Shown: positions 26,562 through 36,752, numbered from the stretch's first letter. The stretch: DNA of 64,000 nt from Mucilaginibacter pallidiroseus (GCF_007846085.1 NZ_VOEJ01000009.1:62001-126000), one strand, 5' to 3'. A program made the numbers and translations. The notes: generated from the letters alone by a model not told the origin.

Positions 26562-27553
26562 ACAACCAATTTGCTCCGGCCATTTCTGTAATTATGCCAG
26601 TCTATAACAGTGAGGCGTATTTAAGGGAGGCCATTGAAAGTGTATTAAACCAATCTTTTACAGATTTTGAGTTTTTGATATTTAATGATGGCTCAACAGA
26701 CAACTCTGCCGACATAATTTTATCTTATAATGATGAAAGGATTATATATTATGGATCTTCTGTTAATGTTGGCTACACACCCCTCTTAAATAAAGGTTTG
26801 AAGAAGGCAAGAGGCAGGTACATTGCACGTATGGATAGCGACGACATAGCCCTGCCGGATCGCTTTGAAAAACAATTTAATTTTTTAGAAAAAAACCGTG
26901 ACATAGCTGTTTGCGGCGGATTTTTTGAATTTACGGGAACTGAGCTTTCAAATAAACCCTTCAATTGGGTTTCCGAAACTGATCCTGAATTCATAAAGAT
27001 AAACTTGCTATTTGACTGTGCTATTTGCCACCCTACAGTAATGCTGAGAGCTGAAGAATTGGCAAAGTCCTCACTTTATTATAATGAAGCTTTGGAACCA
27101 AGTGAAGACTACGATTTTTGGATAAGGATATCTAACAGTAAACGTCTGGCAAATATTCCAGATGTCATTCTCAAATACCGCCTAAATAGCAATCAGGTAT
27201 CTAATAAAAAAAATCATCAGCAACTAACTAATAAGGCAAACTTTATAACAAGTCAATTAAAAGCGCTAGGGATAAACCCAACAAAGTTGGAATTGAGACT
27301 TCACGACTATTTGTTTTTTTGTTCAGCAGTACCAGTCTATGACTATCTCCCCAAATTAGATACTTGGATAAAAAAATTAAAAGCTGCTAACAATTGCGCC
27401 AATGCTTACGACGAAGCAAAATTCAACACATATCTCGATGATCTTTACAAGCGCAACAAAATTGATTTAAGCAATAAGATCAAACAGTTAACTTTTAAAG
27501 AAAATTTAATTTTCCTTGTAAAATGCTTACTTAAATGGAGGTCTTTACGATAA
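26552..27553 (+). CDS. Glycosyltransferase family 2
   Basis: About 333 residues with ISVIMPVYNSEAYLREAIES, NDGSTDNSADII and ARMDSDDIALPDRFEKQ (DxDD metal site near 96). EPSEDYDFWIRIS carries the ED base. This is the commonest GT2 type in capsule loci. The ATG at 26552 is chosen; an in-frame GTG at 26540 lies further inside the upstream gene. Confidence 0.87.
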   Translation: MSVDNQFAPAISVIMPVYNSEAYLREAIESVLNQSFTDFEFLIFNDGSTDNSADIILSYNDERIIYYGSSVNVGYTPLLNKGLKKARGRYIARMDSDDIALPDRFEKQFNFLEKNRDIAVCGGFFEFTGTELSNKPFNWVSETDPEFIKINLLFDCAICHPTVMLRAEELAKSSLYYNEALEPSEDYDFWIRISNSKRLANIPDVILKYRLNSNQVSNKKNHQQLTNKANFITSQLKALGINPTKLELRLHDYLFFCSAVPVYDYLPKLDTWIKKLKAANNCANAYDEAKFNTYLDDLYKRNKIDLSNKIKQLTFKENLIFLVKCLLKWRSLR

Positions 27554-27559
27554 CAAAGA

Positions 27560-28504
27560 GTGTATAATTTATTTAAAACAATTTTTTATACGCTAAGACA
27601 AATCGTAAACCACGGTGCTCCCTCCTATATATTTTCTTTTGGAGATTCGCTTGGGGACAATTTACTTATGACCACCCTAACCGCGGCCATGCAACAAAAC
27701 GGCTATCGGAACATTTGGATTAAAAGCAATAAAGATGAGCTTTTCCGCGGCAATAACGACATTACACTCGTTATCCCGTTTAATAAAACCCTTTCAACGA
27801 GTATCTTAAAAATCGTCGGGACTAAAATAGTCAATCTTCAGTATGGTGAATATGACTCTAAAACTGACCACAATGCTATACCTCCCGGCCATGTGGTACA
27901 AATTATGGCAAGAATAGCTGGGTTAAAAATTGATATAAGAAATAAACCGGTAATACAGCTGACGCCTCAAGAATTAAATCAAGGCCAGTACTTTAAAAAT
28001 CAAATTGCTATAGTTAATTCAGGTGCCGGTGCAGCGGTACATTCTACAAATAAAGATTGGTTTCCTGAAAGATTTCAAAGCTTAGTAAGTCAACTCAAAA
28101 ACAAGTATGACTTTGTTCAACTTGGTACGCTAAACGATCCGCCGCTTAGTAATGTCCTGGATCTTCGTGGTAAAACTACACTTCGTGAAAGCGCATCTAT
28201 ATTAAAGTCATCTATCCTTTTGATATCATATGCCGGCTTTTTAATGCACTTAGCACGGGCTGTGGATTGCCGTGCAGTAATTATATATGGCGGCCGGGAA
28301 TCTCCGGAACAAACTGGTTATAAAAACTTTAGAAACATCTATAGTGACATCCCCTGTTCTCCGTGCTGGCTACTCAATACATGCAATTACAACAAGCTAT
28401 GCATGGAAATAATTTCGGTTGATGATGTAAAGGAAGCTGTTGAAAAAGAAATTCAATTGATTAATGAGCCTTTGGAACCAGAGATACTAATCAATGGGGA
28501 TTAA
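27560..28504 (+). CDS. GT9 (heptosyltransferase-like) glycosyltransferase
   Basis: The 314-residue protein resembles ADP-heptose:LPS heptosyltransferases: IFSFGDSLGDNLLMTTLTAA at the N-terminus, AIVNSGAGAAVHSTNKDWFPERFQ at the start of the second domain, and ISYAGFLMHLARAVDCRAVIIYGGRESPEQT, which corresponds to the donor-binding motif. CSPCWLLNTCNYNKLCM near the end is a Cys-rich loop common in this family. GTG start. It adds a GT-B fold of another family to an operon otherwise rich in GT2 and GT4. It overlaps the next gene by 11 nt. Confidence 0.83.
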   Translation: MYNLFKTIFYTLRQIVNHGAPSYIFSFGDSLGDNLLMTTLTAAMQQNGYRNIWIKSNKDELFRGNNDITLVIPFNKTLSTSILKIVGTKIVNLQYGEYDSKTDHNAIPPGHVVQIMARIAGLKIDIRNKPVIQLTPQELNQGQYFKNQIAIVNSGAGAAVHSTNKDWFPERFQSLVSQLKNKYDFVQLGTLNDPPLSNVLDLRGKTTLRESASILKSSILLISYAGFLMHLARAVDCRAVIIYGGRESPEQTGYKNFRNIYSDIPCSPCWLLNTCNYNKLCMEIISVDDVKEAVEKEIQLINEPLEPEILINGD

Positions 28505-29411
28505 TCTATCGGTAGTCATTCCTACTTACGCCCCACTGACATCACGGCTCCAGAAAACTTTAGATGCACTTAAAGATCAAACACTTGACAAAGCAAACTG
28601 GGAACTTATAGTTGTCGACAATAACACAACGCCGCCAATTGCAGTTGATTTGAGCTGGCATCAAAATGCATACCTTATTAAGGAAGCTAAACAAGGGCTC
28701 ACATTTGCGCGGCTTGCTGGCTTTAGCAAAGCTGTAAGTGAAATTATTGTAATGGTCGATGACGATAATGTGTTACAACGCGATTATTTGGAAAAGGTTA
28801 TCGAGATATTTGATCAACAACCTTCAGTGGGTGTTGTAGGCGGAAAATCTTTACCGATGTTTGAGGCCACTCCCCCAACCTGGCTTTGTGAGTTTGAAAG
28901 TAATCTTGCAATAAGAAACCTTGGTGATGAGATAATTATAAGCAAATGGGCAAGCACTTATCCGAAATCTGCGCCTATTGGTGCTGGTATGGCAATCCGT
29001 AAAGCAGCGCTTTCAAAGTATTTACAAATGATTGAAAACTCTGATCGGTCAACAATTACAGACAGAAGCGGAACTTCGTTGTCATCCGGGGGAGATAATG
29101 AAATTGTTATAAACGCGCTAATTGATGGCTGGCAATGTGCCTACTTTCCCAAATTGGTTTTACGACACATTATTCCTCAATCGCGTATGCAGCCAAATTA
29201 TTTAGCCGAACTGCATAATCAAACAAACGCATCATGGGTAAAGCTACTGGCCAAGTACCACATTTGCCCTTGGCAAAAAATCAGTCCATTAACGCTTAAT
29301 ATTCGGAAGCTAAAAGCCTGGTTTACATATAAAGCATGGAGCACACCAGCGGCTTATGTGAAATGGAGAGGGGCTTGTGGCTTATTAGAAGGATTGGCTT
29401 CACTTTCGTAG
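28494..29411 (+). CDS. Glycosyltransferase family 2
   Basis: The 305-residue protein has NLSVVIPTYAPLTSRLQKTLD, LIVVDNNTTPP and VMVDDDNVLQRDYLEKV (acidic motif near 87), and SGGDNEIVINAL as the acidic base region. It resembles the GT2 at 18617 in using DDDN and GG-E/D blocks, so the two may be related by duplication. ATG start within the previous gene. Confidence 0.86.
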   Translation: MGINLSVVIPTYAPLTSRLQKTLDALKDQTLDKANWELIVVDNNTTPPIAVDLSWHQNAYLIKEAKQGLTFARLAGFSKAVSEIIVMVDDDNVLQRDYLEKVIEIFDQQPSVGVVGGKSLPMFEATPPTWLCEFESNLAIRNLGDEIIISKWASTYPKSAPIGAGMAIRKAALSKYLQMIENSDRSTITDRSGTSLSSGGDNEIVINALIDGWQCAYFPKLVLRHIIPQSRMQPNYLAELHNQTNASWVKLLAKYHICPWQKISPLTLNIRKLKAWFTYKAWSTPAAYVKWRGACGLLEGLASLS

Positions 29412-29415
29412 CAAA

Positions 29416-30345
29416 TTGAAAAAACTTTTTCAAGACATCATCAACAACTTATACCGGCATCCACTGTCGAAATACAAGGATAAAATGCGTTTTGGGGGAC
29501 GGCAGGCATACCAGAAGATGCTAAATGGCCAGCAAGCAATGAAAGCGGCCTCAAAATCATTACCGCCAATAACCTCCTACACCAATGGCTTACCTATTTA
29601 CTTTTTAACCGGGTCAAATTACATCCATCAAACCTTATTCTGTATTCAGTCACTTGCAAATTGTTGTGCAGATAAATTTAAATTCATCCTGGTTGATGAC
29701 GGTACGTTAGATGCGCCTTTAATCTCGCGTATCAACCAACAATTGCCTTGCGCAAGCATTATTACTTCTACGCAAATACAGGCGAATTTGGAAAAGGTTA
29801 TCCCAAAGATCAACTTCCCTGTGATACATAAAAAAAGGGAGGTTTACCCCCACTTAAAAAAGCTCACTGACATTCACAGCATCGCAGAAAACGAATGGAA
29901 ACTTGTTTTAGATTCAGATATGCTATTTTGGCAACGTCCGGATGATTTGATAAGTTGGTTAAATGCCCCTGAAGTGCCAATCCACATGATAGATTGCGTG
30001 GAAAGTTACGGCTACCCTACAAACCTTATGCAAGAGCTATGTGGCGAAAAAGTACCGCAATTGCTAAACGTTGGTGCTATTGGTTTGAAAAGTGGATCGA
30101 TCGAATGGCAGCAAGTCGAACAATGGATATTAGAACTTGAGGCTAAAGAAGGTGCGTCTTATTACCTCGAACAAGCGCTCACAGCAATGCTTATTGGAGC
30201 CAAACCCTCATGTGTTCTCAATGCAAATAAATATAAAGTCAACCCCGCAACTTTGATAGATGGGAGTACTTTGCATCACTACGTAGATCTATCCAAGTCT
30301 ATCTATTTTTTAGAGGCTTGGAAAAAAATAGCAAATTGGGAGTAG
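29416..30345 (+). CDS. GT-A (GT8-like) glycosyltransferase, tandem copy 1
   Basis: The 309-residue protein has PIYFLTGSNYIHQTLFCIQSL near 55-75 and the DxD motif in WKLVLDSDMLFW (about 171). The overall layout resembles the GT8/mannosyltransferase-like GT-A group, but assignment to a CAZy family is uncertain. The next gene shares the blocks FLTGxNYxHQTL-C-QSL and DSDM-FxxP, so the pair is a tandem duplication with strong divergence. TTG start, 4 bp after the previous stop. Confidence 0.72.
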   Translation: MKKLFQDIINNLYRHPLSKYKDKMRFGGRQAYQKMLNGQQAMKAASKSLPPITSYTNGLPIYFLTGSNYIHQTLFCIQSLANCCADKFKFILVDDGTLDAPLISRINQQLPCASIITSTQIQANLEKVIPKINFPVIHKKREVYPHLKKLTDIHSIAENEWKLVLDSDMLFWQRPDDLISWLNAPEVPIHMIDCVESYGYPTNLMQELCGEKVPQLLNVGAIGLKSGSIEWQQVEQWILELEAKEGASYYLEQALTAMLIGAKPSCVLNANKYKVNPATLIDGSTLHHYVDLSKSIYFLEAWKKIANWE

Positions 30346-31271
30346 GGAAACTGCTATATAAATATATTTTCGCACCTACGCTGGGGATAAGGTATCAGAT
30401 CAGTCACTTTGGTATTGCAGGCTCAATAAGATATGCTATTGGCGAAAAGGCCCTTAAAAATGCTGTTACTCATTTACTTCCGATATCAACAGAAGCAAAA
30501 GTTGATCAGATTACTTTTTGCTTCCTTACAGGCAAAAACTATTGGCACCAAACTTTATTATGTGTTCAAAGCTTGCATAAACAGCTATCGGTAAAATTTA
30601 ATGTTGCCGTTTACAGCGACGGCTCTTTAAGCGAAGCTCATGTGAATGTTATGAGAAGAGCAATTCCTGATGCCAGTTTTATATTGCAAACTGACGTTGA
30701 TGAAAGACTTACTCACACATTGCCTTACGAGCAATACCCAACGCTAAACTACTTGCGAAACTGGCATCCATTTTTCAAACGGATGATAGACATTCACTGT
30801 GCGCCCGGCTGGAAAATTCATATGGATAGTGACATGATCTTCTTTCATAATCCGGTTGAACTCAGGGATGCATTTGAAAATAAAAAAGCCATCTACATGG
30901 CTGATTTGCTGACCGACTCATATTTTGTGGACGAGTTGCAAACATTGCTTTACAAATACAATATTCAATGTGCGCCCAATGTAAACGGTGGGATTATCGC
31001 TTATAACAGTGATTTGGTTGATTATGAAGATCTTGAACAGAAGGCCAAATTACTTATCGACGACTATAAAAATACAGGCCCTGCACGCATTGAACAAACC
31101 CTGATGAGTTATCTACTTTTCAAACAGGAAGCGACCGCTTTGGACCCAGATAGATATAAAGTGTTATTTGATTTAAAGCCGCATTTTCAAGAGTATCAAG
31201 TTTGCAGGCACTATATTTTCAAGGCTAAGTTGTCCTATTTTACACGGGAGTGGAAAAAAATTATCCGTTAG
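30318..31271 (+). CDS. GT-A (GT8-like) glycosyltransferase, tandem copy 2
   Basis: The 317-residue paralogue of the preceding gene has TFCFLTGKNYWHQTLLCVQSL and WKIHMDSDMIFFHNPVEL (DxD) in the same order, plus a NVNGGIIAYNSDL block. The first 60 residues are unlike copy 1. It starts with TTG inside copy 1 (28-nt overlap); a second TTG at 30336 is possible. Function is inferred from the DxD motif and the setting. Confidence 0.72.
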   Translation: MEKNSKLGVGKLLYKYIFAPTLGIRYQISHFGIAGSIRYAIGEKALKNAVTHLLPISTEAKVDQITFCFLTGKNYWHQTLLCVQSLHKQLSVKFNVAVYSDGSLSEAHVNVMRRAIPDASFILQTDVDERLTHTLPYEQYPTLNYLRNWHPFFKRMIDIHCAPGWKIHMDSDMIFFHNPVELRDAFENKKAIYMADLLTDSYFVDELQTLLYKYNIQCAPNVNGGIIAYNSDLVDYEDLEQKAKLLIDDYKNTGPARIEQTLMSYLLFKQEATALDPDRYKVLFDLKPHFQEYQVCRHYIFKAKLSYFTREWKKIIR

Positions 31272-32206
31272 TTTCTGTATGCATGCCGGCATACAACGCC
31301 GGGAAATATATATTAGAAGCAGTAAACTCAGTTTTGCAACAGTCATACACGTGCTTGGAATTGGTAATTGTGAATGATGGGTCTACGGATGATACCGCTT
31401 ATAAGCTCGAAAGCATTTCAGATTCACGTGTTAAAGTATTTCATCAGAAAAATGCTGGTCAATGCGCTGCTGCCAACAAAGCATATAGCCTTTCTAGCGG
31501 TTCACTAATAAAATTTTTCGATGCAGACGACGTCCTATCGCCTCACTTCATAGCATCACAGGTTGCAACACTAAATGGGCAATTTAACGCCATTGCATTT
31601 GGCTCCTGGGGAAGGTTCTACAACGATGACTTAAACACGTTTAAACTTGAAAAAAATTGGATTACAACCAATGATGTACCCTTTAACTGGCTCATTGCAT
31701 CCATGAGTAAAAGCCAGGTAATGTTGCAGTGCGGCTTGTGGCTCATTCCCCGTCACATTCTTGACAACGCAGGATTGTGGAACGAAGAGTTGTCTCTGAT
31801 AAACGATTTCGAATTTATGATACGCGTTTTGTTGTGTGCAGATGAACTGCGTTTTAGTGACAATGCAATACTGTACTATCGGAGTGGTATAAAAGGGTCA
31901 TTGTCAAGCACTACATCGGCAAAGGCTGCCTTATCTGCTTATGACTCTGTAAATTTGGGAACGCAATATCTTCTTCAGCGTTGTAACACATCTTATGTAA
32001 GGCAAATAGTTGCCAACCATTTTAAAAGCTTAGTATACTCCTTTTATCCGATACATAAAGAATTAACTTCGTTGGCTGAAAAAAGAATAGCGGAATTGGG
32101 CGGCACTTCCTTGCCATATCCCGCGGGAGGATATACCAAAATACTAAGCACTTTATTAGGTTGGAAAACTGTAAAGCTCATAAAGCAAAAACTGAATATA
32201 CTTTAA
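31250..32206 (+). CDS. Glycosyltransferase family 2
   Basis: The 318-residue protein has PLVSVCMPAYNAGKYILEAV, VNDGSTDDTAYKL and IKFFDADDVLSPHF (DADD metal site near 92), a standard WcaA-type GT2. NEELSLINDFEFMIR carries the putative base. GTG start within the upstream gene (22-nt overlap). Its stop is immediately followed by the next start. Confidence 0.86.
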   Translation: MEKNYPLVSVCMPAYNAGKYILEAVNSVLQQSYTCLELVIVNDGSTDDTAYKLESISDSRVKVFHQKNAGQCAAANKAYSLSSGSLIKFFDADDVLSPHFIASQVATLNGQFNAIAFGSWGRFYNDDLNTFKLEKNWITTNDVPFNWLIASMSKSQVMLQCGLWLIPRHILDNAGLWNEELSLINDFEFMIRVLLCADELRFSDNAILYYRSGIKGSLSSTTSAKAALSAYDSVNLGTQYLLQRCNTSYVRQIVANHFKSLVYSFYPIHKELTSLAEKRIAELGGTSLPYPAGGYTKILSTLLGWKTVKLIKQKLNIL

Positions 32207-33202
32207 TTGCCACGCTGCAGAGTCTACCTTTTCACATACAAACGCAATAACCTGCTGCCACGAGCCTTAAAAAGTCTGCTCGATCAAACCTTCACAGATT
32301 GGATTTGCGAAGTACATAACGATCACCCTGAAGATACATTTCCCGAACGCTACATAGCACAACTAAACGACAGTCGCTTAATTATTAAAAACCACTTACA
32401 AAATTTGGGCGGCATTAAGAGCTTTAACTTAGCCTTTAAAAATTGTGCTGAAGAATTTGCGAGTATTCTTGAAGATGATAATTGGTGGGAGCCTACATTT
32501 CTTGAAGAAATGCTGTCGATTTTAGTTGAAAATCCAGTCGCAAAGATTGCTTGGAGTAACATGCGTATCTGGAGAGAAGACGATGGGGACCGATGGACTG
32601 ATTCCGGCGAAACGACCTGGCGTTTGTCTGCAAACAAACTTTTTAGCTGGCCCCAACCTAATCAGGTATTAGCTGCACTACACTCAAACGGGGCAATGGT
32701 TTATAGAACAATTAATTGTCAAAAATATGCTGTGCCTGATAACGCTTTGCTTAATGCCGTTGAGCTGATAAGGGAACGTAGTTTTGAACACCCTCTCCTA
32801 TTTCATGCAAAGCCTCTAGCTAATTTTTCAATAACTAAAACTACCAATCGTACTAATATTCCTTATCATTGGATAGCCGTACAATGCTTAATGCTAGCGA
32901 GTTTTGTTAAGTCAGATAAATTACCCGGACGAGCCTTTAAAATTGCATTATCCAACCATCGCGATAAAAAGCCATCGCCCGTTACCGTCTTTTTTCTCGC
33001 CAATCTACTAATTCTTAAAAGCAGCTCCTTTTATAAATATTTTAATATAAATGACTGGTTTCAAATTACGAAATGGCTTATAAAGCATGCAAGCCATATA
33101 CCTGATATGAAGAGGTATTTGCACTCACAAATGCCCACCTATAAATTTTTACTTAAGCACACCCGGGAACGCTTTTTAGAAATACAGCAACCACACAACT
33201 AA
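32207..33202 (+). CDS. Glycosyltransferase family 2-like
   Basis: The 331-residue protein begins RVYLFTYKRNNLLPRALKSLLDQ, a GT2 variant, with EVHNDHPED in the usual DDxS/T place and ASILEDDNWWEPTF (about residue 92) as the acidic metal motif. It lacks the classic VVIPxYN start, so it is a more distant member. TTG start directly after the previous stop. The C-terminal third is basic and hydrophobic and could associate with the membrane. Confidence 0.78.
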   Translation: MPRCRVYLFTYKRNNLLPRALKSLLDQTFTDWICEVHNDHPEDTFPERYIAQLNDSRLIIKNHLQNLGGIKSFNLAFKNCAEEFASILEDDNWWEPTFLEEMLSILVENPVAKIAWSNMRIWREDDGDRWTDSGETTWRLSANKLFSWPQPNQVLAALHSNGAMVYRTINCQKYAVPDNALLNAVELIRERSFEHPLLFHAKPLANFSITKTTNRTNIPYHWIAVQCLMLASFVKSDKLPGRAFKIALSNHRDKKPSPVTVFFLANLLILKSSSFYKYFNINDWFQITKWLIKHASHIPDMKRYLHSQMPTYKFLLKHTRERFLEIQQPHN

Positions 33203-33214
33203 TACAATTATCTT

Positions 33215-34243
33215 TTGAAGATCGCCCTTATAGTTAATCCGCTCATTCCCGTTCCGCCTGATAAGTACGGAGGCATAGAGCGTATTGTATATATGCTGAT
33301 AAAAGAGTTGGTAAAAGCAGGACACGACGTTACACTATACGCTAATCCTCAATCAAAACCTGGCTGCAAACTGATTGGCTACACAGAAAGTGAGCGCTAC
33401 GGCTTGGGTGATATGATAAAAATTAACAAGCTTACCATGAGCATTGCTTTTAAAGGATTTGATTTGGTGCATACGTTTGGGCGCATGAGCAACTTGGCAT
33501 TATTAATGGCGCTTAAAATTCCAAAAATTGTTAGTTACCAATTACCTCCTACCATAAGTCAGGTTAAAAAAGCGGTTAAAATAGCGCCGTCTCAATCACT
33601 GCATTTCACAGCCTGTAGCAATTTTATAGCTAACCAAATTTCTGCTTACTGCAATGTCAGCACAATTTATAATGGCGTTAGTTTATCAGACTACAATTTC
33701 AACAAAACTGTAAAACCCGATGCTCCATTGGTTTTTTTGGGCCGGATTCAAAAAGAAAAAGGTACCGATGTAGCTATAAAAGTGGCACTAAAAACTGGTC
33801 GTAACCTTATAATTGCTGGCAACATTCCTAATGAGCCAAGCCATCGATTGTATTTTGAAAAGGAAGTTAAACCGCATATAGATGATGCCCGGATCGTTTA
33901 CATAGGCCCTGTAGATGATAAACAAAAAAACGATTTGTTGCATGGCGCCGCTGCCATGTTAATGCCAGTTACCTGGGATGAGCCATTTGGTATAGTGATG
34001 ACAGAAGCTCTTGCCTGCGGAACACCTGTTATAGGATTTAACAGGGGCGCTGTACCCGAAGTTGTTATTAACGGTTACAATGGTTTTGTATGCAACACAG
34101 TTGAAGAAATGATGAAAGCGGTCAATAACGTTTCGGATATTGATAGAGCTAATTGCCGCAAAACTGTTGAAGAAAAATTCAGCGCTGATGTCTTGGCATC
34201 ACAATATCAAGACTTGTACAAAAAAGCTATAAGCACACTTTGA
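33215..34243 (+). CDS. Glycosyltransferase family 4
   Basis: The 342-residue GT-B protein has PPDKYGGIERIVYMLIKELVKAGHDV at the N-terminus, LGRIQKEKGTDVAI at the start of domain 2 and DEPFGIVMTEALACGTPVIGF with EX7E intact. The GGIERIV pattern is typical of bacterial GT4 enzymes that modify EPS. TTG start; overlaps the next gene by 4 nt. Confidence 0.87.
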   Translation: MKIALIVNPLIPVPPDKYGGIERIVYMLIKELVKAGHDVTLYANPQSKPGCKLIGYTESERYGLGDMIKINKLTMSIAFKGFDLVHTFGRMSNLALLMALKIPKIVSYQLPPTISQVKKAVKIAPSQSLHFTACSNFIANQISAYCNVSTIYNGVSLSDYNFNKTVKPDAPLVFLGRIQKEKGTDVAIKVALKTGRNLIIAGNIPNEPSHRLYFEKEVKPHIDDARIVYIGPVDDKQKNDLLHGAAAMLMPVTWDEPFGIVMTEALACGTPVIGFNRGAVPEVVINGYNGFVCNTVEEMMKAVNNVSDIDRANCRKTVEEKFSADVLASQYQDLYKKAISTL

Positions 34244-35463
34244 AAACGGTAACGTTTATCACTACAGGGCAACCCACAACTAATCCCCGACTTATAAAAG
34301 AAGCTGAACTTTTAGATAGTTTAGGTTACAAGGTAAACGTTATTTATGCCTTTTATCAGAACTGGGCAACTAAATTTGATAGCGAGATAACTGGTCGCTC
34401 TAGCGTTAAATATATACTCTGTGGTGGTGATCCGCTGAATATGAAGGCAATTTATTGGGTTAGTCGTGTACGCCAGAAACTAGCCCTCAAGTTGTATGGG
34501 ATTTTTAGGCGAAGCTATATTGCAGAAAACGCCATAAGCCGTACACATGCCGAAGCATTGGCCTTAGCAAAAAAAATCAAATCTGACGTTTACATAGCAC
34601 ATAATTTGGGCGCACTGCCCGCAGCTGTTATAGCCGCAAAAGCAAACGGAGCAAAGGTTGGCTATGATGCCGAAGACATGCATTCGGCACAATTTAATAG
34701 CTTTGCCAATAAGGGTTATTTACTTAATAAATATATTGAAGAAAAGTATTTTCCGCTCGTTGATAGCTTTACGGCAGCAAGCCCGCTTATAGCAGCAAAT
34801 TACCAGCAGGTTTATCCTTACCTAAGGCCTTTAATAGTAAATAATGTATTTCCAAGCAGAGAGGTTCCCACAAGGCAGCCAAAATCAAAAACATCCCCGC
34901 TCAAGCTGTTTTGGTTTTCACAAACCATCGGTGGCGATCGCGGATTGGAAGAAGTGATAGTTGCCATGGGTTTGATGAACAAGGATATCGAATTGCATCT
35001 ATTAGGCAGTTGCACAAGCAATTATCGCGAAACGCTGTATAGCTTGGCTCAGGCAAACAACCTTGCCGCTGATCGCATACATATCCATGAACCGATGTCG
35101 CCGGGTAAGTTACTTGCGTTTACAGCACATTTCGATATTGGTTTAGCGACAGAGACAGGCATCACACTTAACAGGGACATATGCCTAACCAACAAAATAT
35201 TTACCTACCTGCAGTGTGGCCTGCCAATAATAGCAAGTGACACGCAGGCGCAGCAACAATTTATAAATACATATCCAAAAAGCGGGATGTGTTACCCCAA
35301 AGGTAATGCCACGGCGCTGATGGCGGCTGTTGATACTTTTGAAAGTAACAGGGAGTTACTGGAGCAATGCAGCCATTATAATTACCAGCTTGGGCAAACT
35401 ACCCTTAACTGGGATAATGAAAGCAGGGCCTTCTTAAGTGCATTTAATAGCCATCTAAAGTGA
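34240..35463 (+). CDS. Glycosyltransferase family 4-like
   Basis: The 407-residue protein has TFITTGQPTTNPRLIKEAELL at the start, YDAEDMHSAQF in the acceptor domain, FWFSQTIGGDRGLEEVI opening domain 2, and LTNKIFTYLQCGLPIIASD in place of the EX7E region (the Glu pair is not conserved). It belongs to the GT4-like group lacking a classical EX7E; activity is likely but the mechanism is less certain. TTG start. Confidence 0.78.
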   Translation: MKTVTFITTGQPTTNPRLIKEAELLDSLGYKVNVIYAFYQNWATKFDSEITGRSSVKYILCGGDPLNMKAIYWVSRVRQKLALKLYGIFRRSYIAENAISRTHAEALALAKKIKSDVYIAHNLGALPAAVIAAKANGAKVGYDAEDMHSAQFNSFANKGYLLNKYIEEKYFPLVDSFTAASPLIAANYQQVYPYLRPLIVNNVFPSREVPTRQPKSKTSPLKLFWFSQTIGGDRGLEEVIVAMGLMNKDIELHLLGSCTSNYRETLYSLAQANNLAADRIHIHEPMSPGKLLAFTAHFDIGLATETGITLNRDICLTNKIFTYLQCGLPIIASDTQAQQQFINTYPKSGMCYPKGNATALMAAVDTFESNRELLEQCSHYNYQLGQTTLNWDNESRAFLSAFNSHLK

Positions 35464-36752
35464 AAAAAGTACTTATCATTTCGCCATATTTTGCCCCTGT
35501 TAATGCTGCAGATATGCACCGGGTTCGTACAAGTTTGCCTTATTTTAAACAATTTGGCTGGGAAGCCGAAATTGTTGCCGTCCAGCCGCTATACACAGAT
35601 ATTGGTACCGACGATTTGCTTTGTACACTTGTTCCCAAAGAAGTAAAAATCCATTATGTCAGATCGTTGGACAAGCGTATTACTTCAAAAATTGGTTTAG
35701 GGGCTGTTGCTTTACGTGCATTGCCATTTTACAGGGCGTATGTTAATAAATTACTTTCTTGTAATAAGTTTGATCTCATTTATTTCTCTACAACGCAATT
35801 TCCCGTTTGTGTACTGGGCCCCTATTGGCTAAATAAATTTAAAGTGCCATACGTTATTGATATGCAAGATCCTTGGCATTCAAATTATTACCAAGGTAAA
35901 CCCAGAAACGAGCAGCCTGCAAAATATTGGTTTTCATACCGCCTTAACAAGTTTTTGGAACCTGTTGCAATGAAAGCCGTTTCCGGATTAATAAGCGTAT
36001 CGGAAGACTATACAGATCAGCTTAAAAATAGGTACCCTAACTTGCAAAATGTGCCCGCGGCCACTATAACCTTTGGTATGTATAAGGATGATGTTGGTGT
36101 AGCGCTTGAAAACAGCTTCCCGTCAATACTCGATAAAGGTAAAATCAACATAGTTTACGCAGGACGCGGTGGGGCTGATATGCATACTGCAATTACTCCG
36201 GTATTTAGTACGCTATCAAAATTACTGCAACTACAGCCCAATAAATTTAAAAACGTAAGGTTATACTTTATAGGTACCAGTTATGCCCCAGCAAATAAAG
36301 GCACGGCGAGTTTTAAGGCATTGGCCAGGCAGTACGGCATTGAGCAATATGTAATTGAACAAACCAACCGTTTGAGTTACTATCACACCTTAAACACCCT
36401 TTCAAATGCTGATGCATTATTTATTCCCGGATCGGACGATAGTAGGTACACGGCATCAAAAATATTTCCTTACCTTATGGTAGGTAAACCCATATTAGGT
36501 TTGTTCCATCCAAAGAGTTCGGCGCTTAAAATTTTGAAAGATGCAGGTATAAACACAGCTTATGATTTTGATACGATTAGTGAAGACAATATCACAGCTT
36601 TCATAAATGGAGCCCTAAATAAAACTAGCCAAACTATATACGTTAATGCCGATGTTCTTAAGGAGCATTCTGCAGAATATAAAACTGGCCTGCAGTGCCA
36701 GCTTTTTGAGCAAGCCATAAAATATGCCAATAATGATCTGCCCATTTTTTAA
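35460..36752 (+). CDS. Glycosyltransferase family 4-like
   Basis: The 430-residue protein has IISPYFAPVNAADMHRVRTSLPYF at the start, YVIDMQDPWHSNYYQG (acceptor domain) and ADALFIPGSDDSRYTASKIFPYLMVGKPILG at the nucleotide-sugar site, a non-classical arrangement close to that in the preceding gene. GTG start overlapping the previous TGA (GTGA). The two neighbours may work in sequence on the same acceptor. Confidence 0.8.
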   Translation: MKKVLIISPYFAPVNAADMHRVRTSLPYFKQFGWEAEIVAVQPLYTDIGTDDLLCTLVPKEVKIHYVRSLDKRITSKIGLGAVALRALPFYRAYVNKLLSCNKFDLIYFSTTQFPVCVLGPYWLNKFKVPYVIDMQDPWHSNYYQGKPRNEQPAKYWFSYRLNKFLEPVAMKAVSGLISVSEDYTDQLKNRYPNLQNVPAATITFGMYKDDVGVALENSFPSILDKGKINIVYAGRGGADMHTAITPVFSTLSKLLQLQPNKFKNVRLYFIGTSYAPANKGTASFKALARQYGIEQYVIEQTNRLSYYHTLNTLSNADALFIPGSDDSRYTASKIFPYLMVGKPILGLFHPKSSALKILKDAGINTAYDFDTISEDNITAFINGALNKTSQTIYVNADVLKEHSAEYKTGLQCQLFEQAIKYANNDLPIF

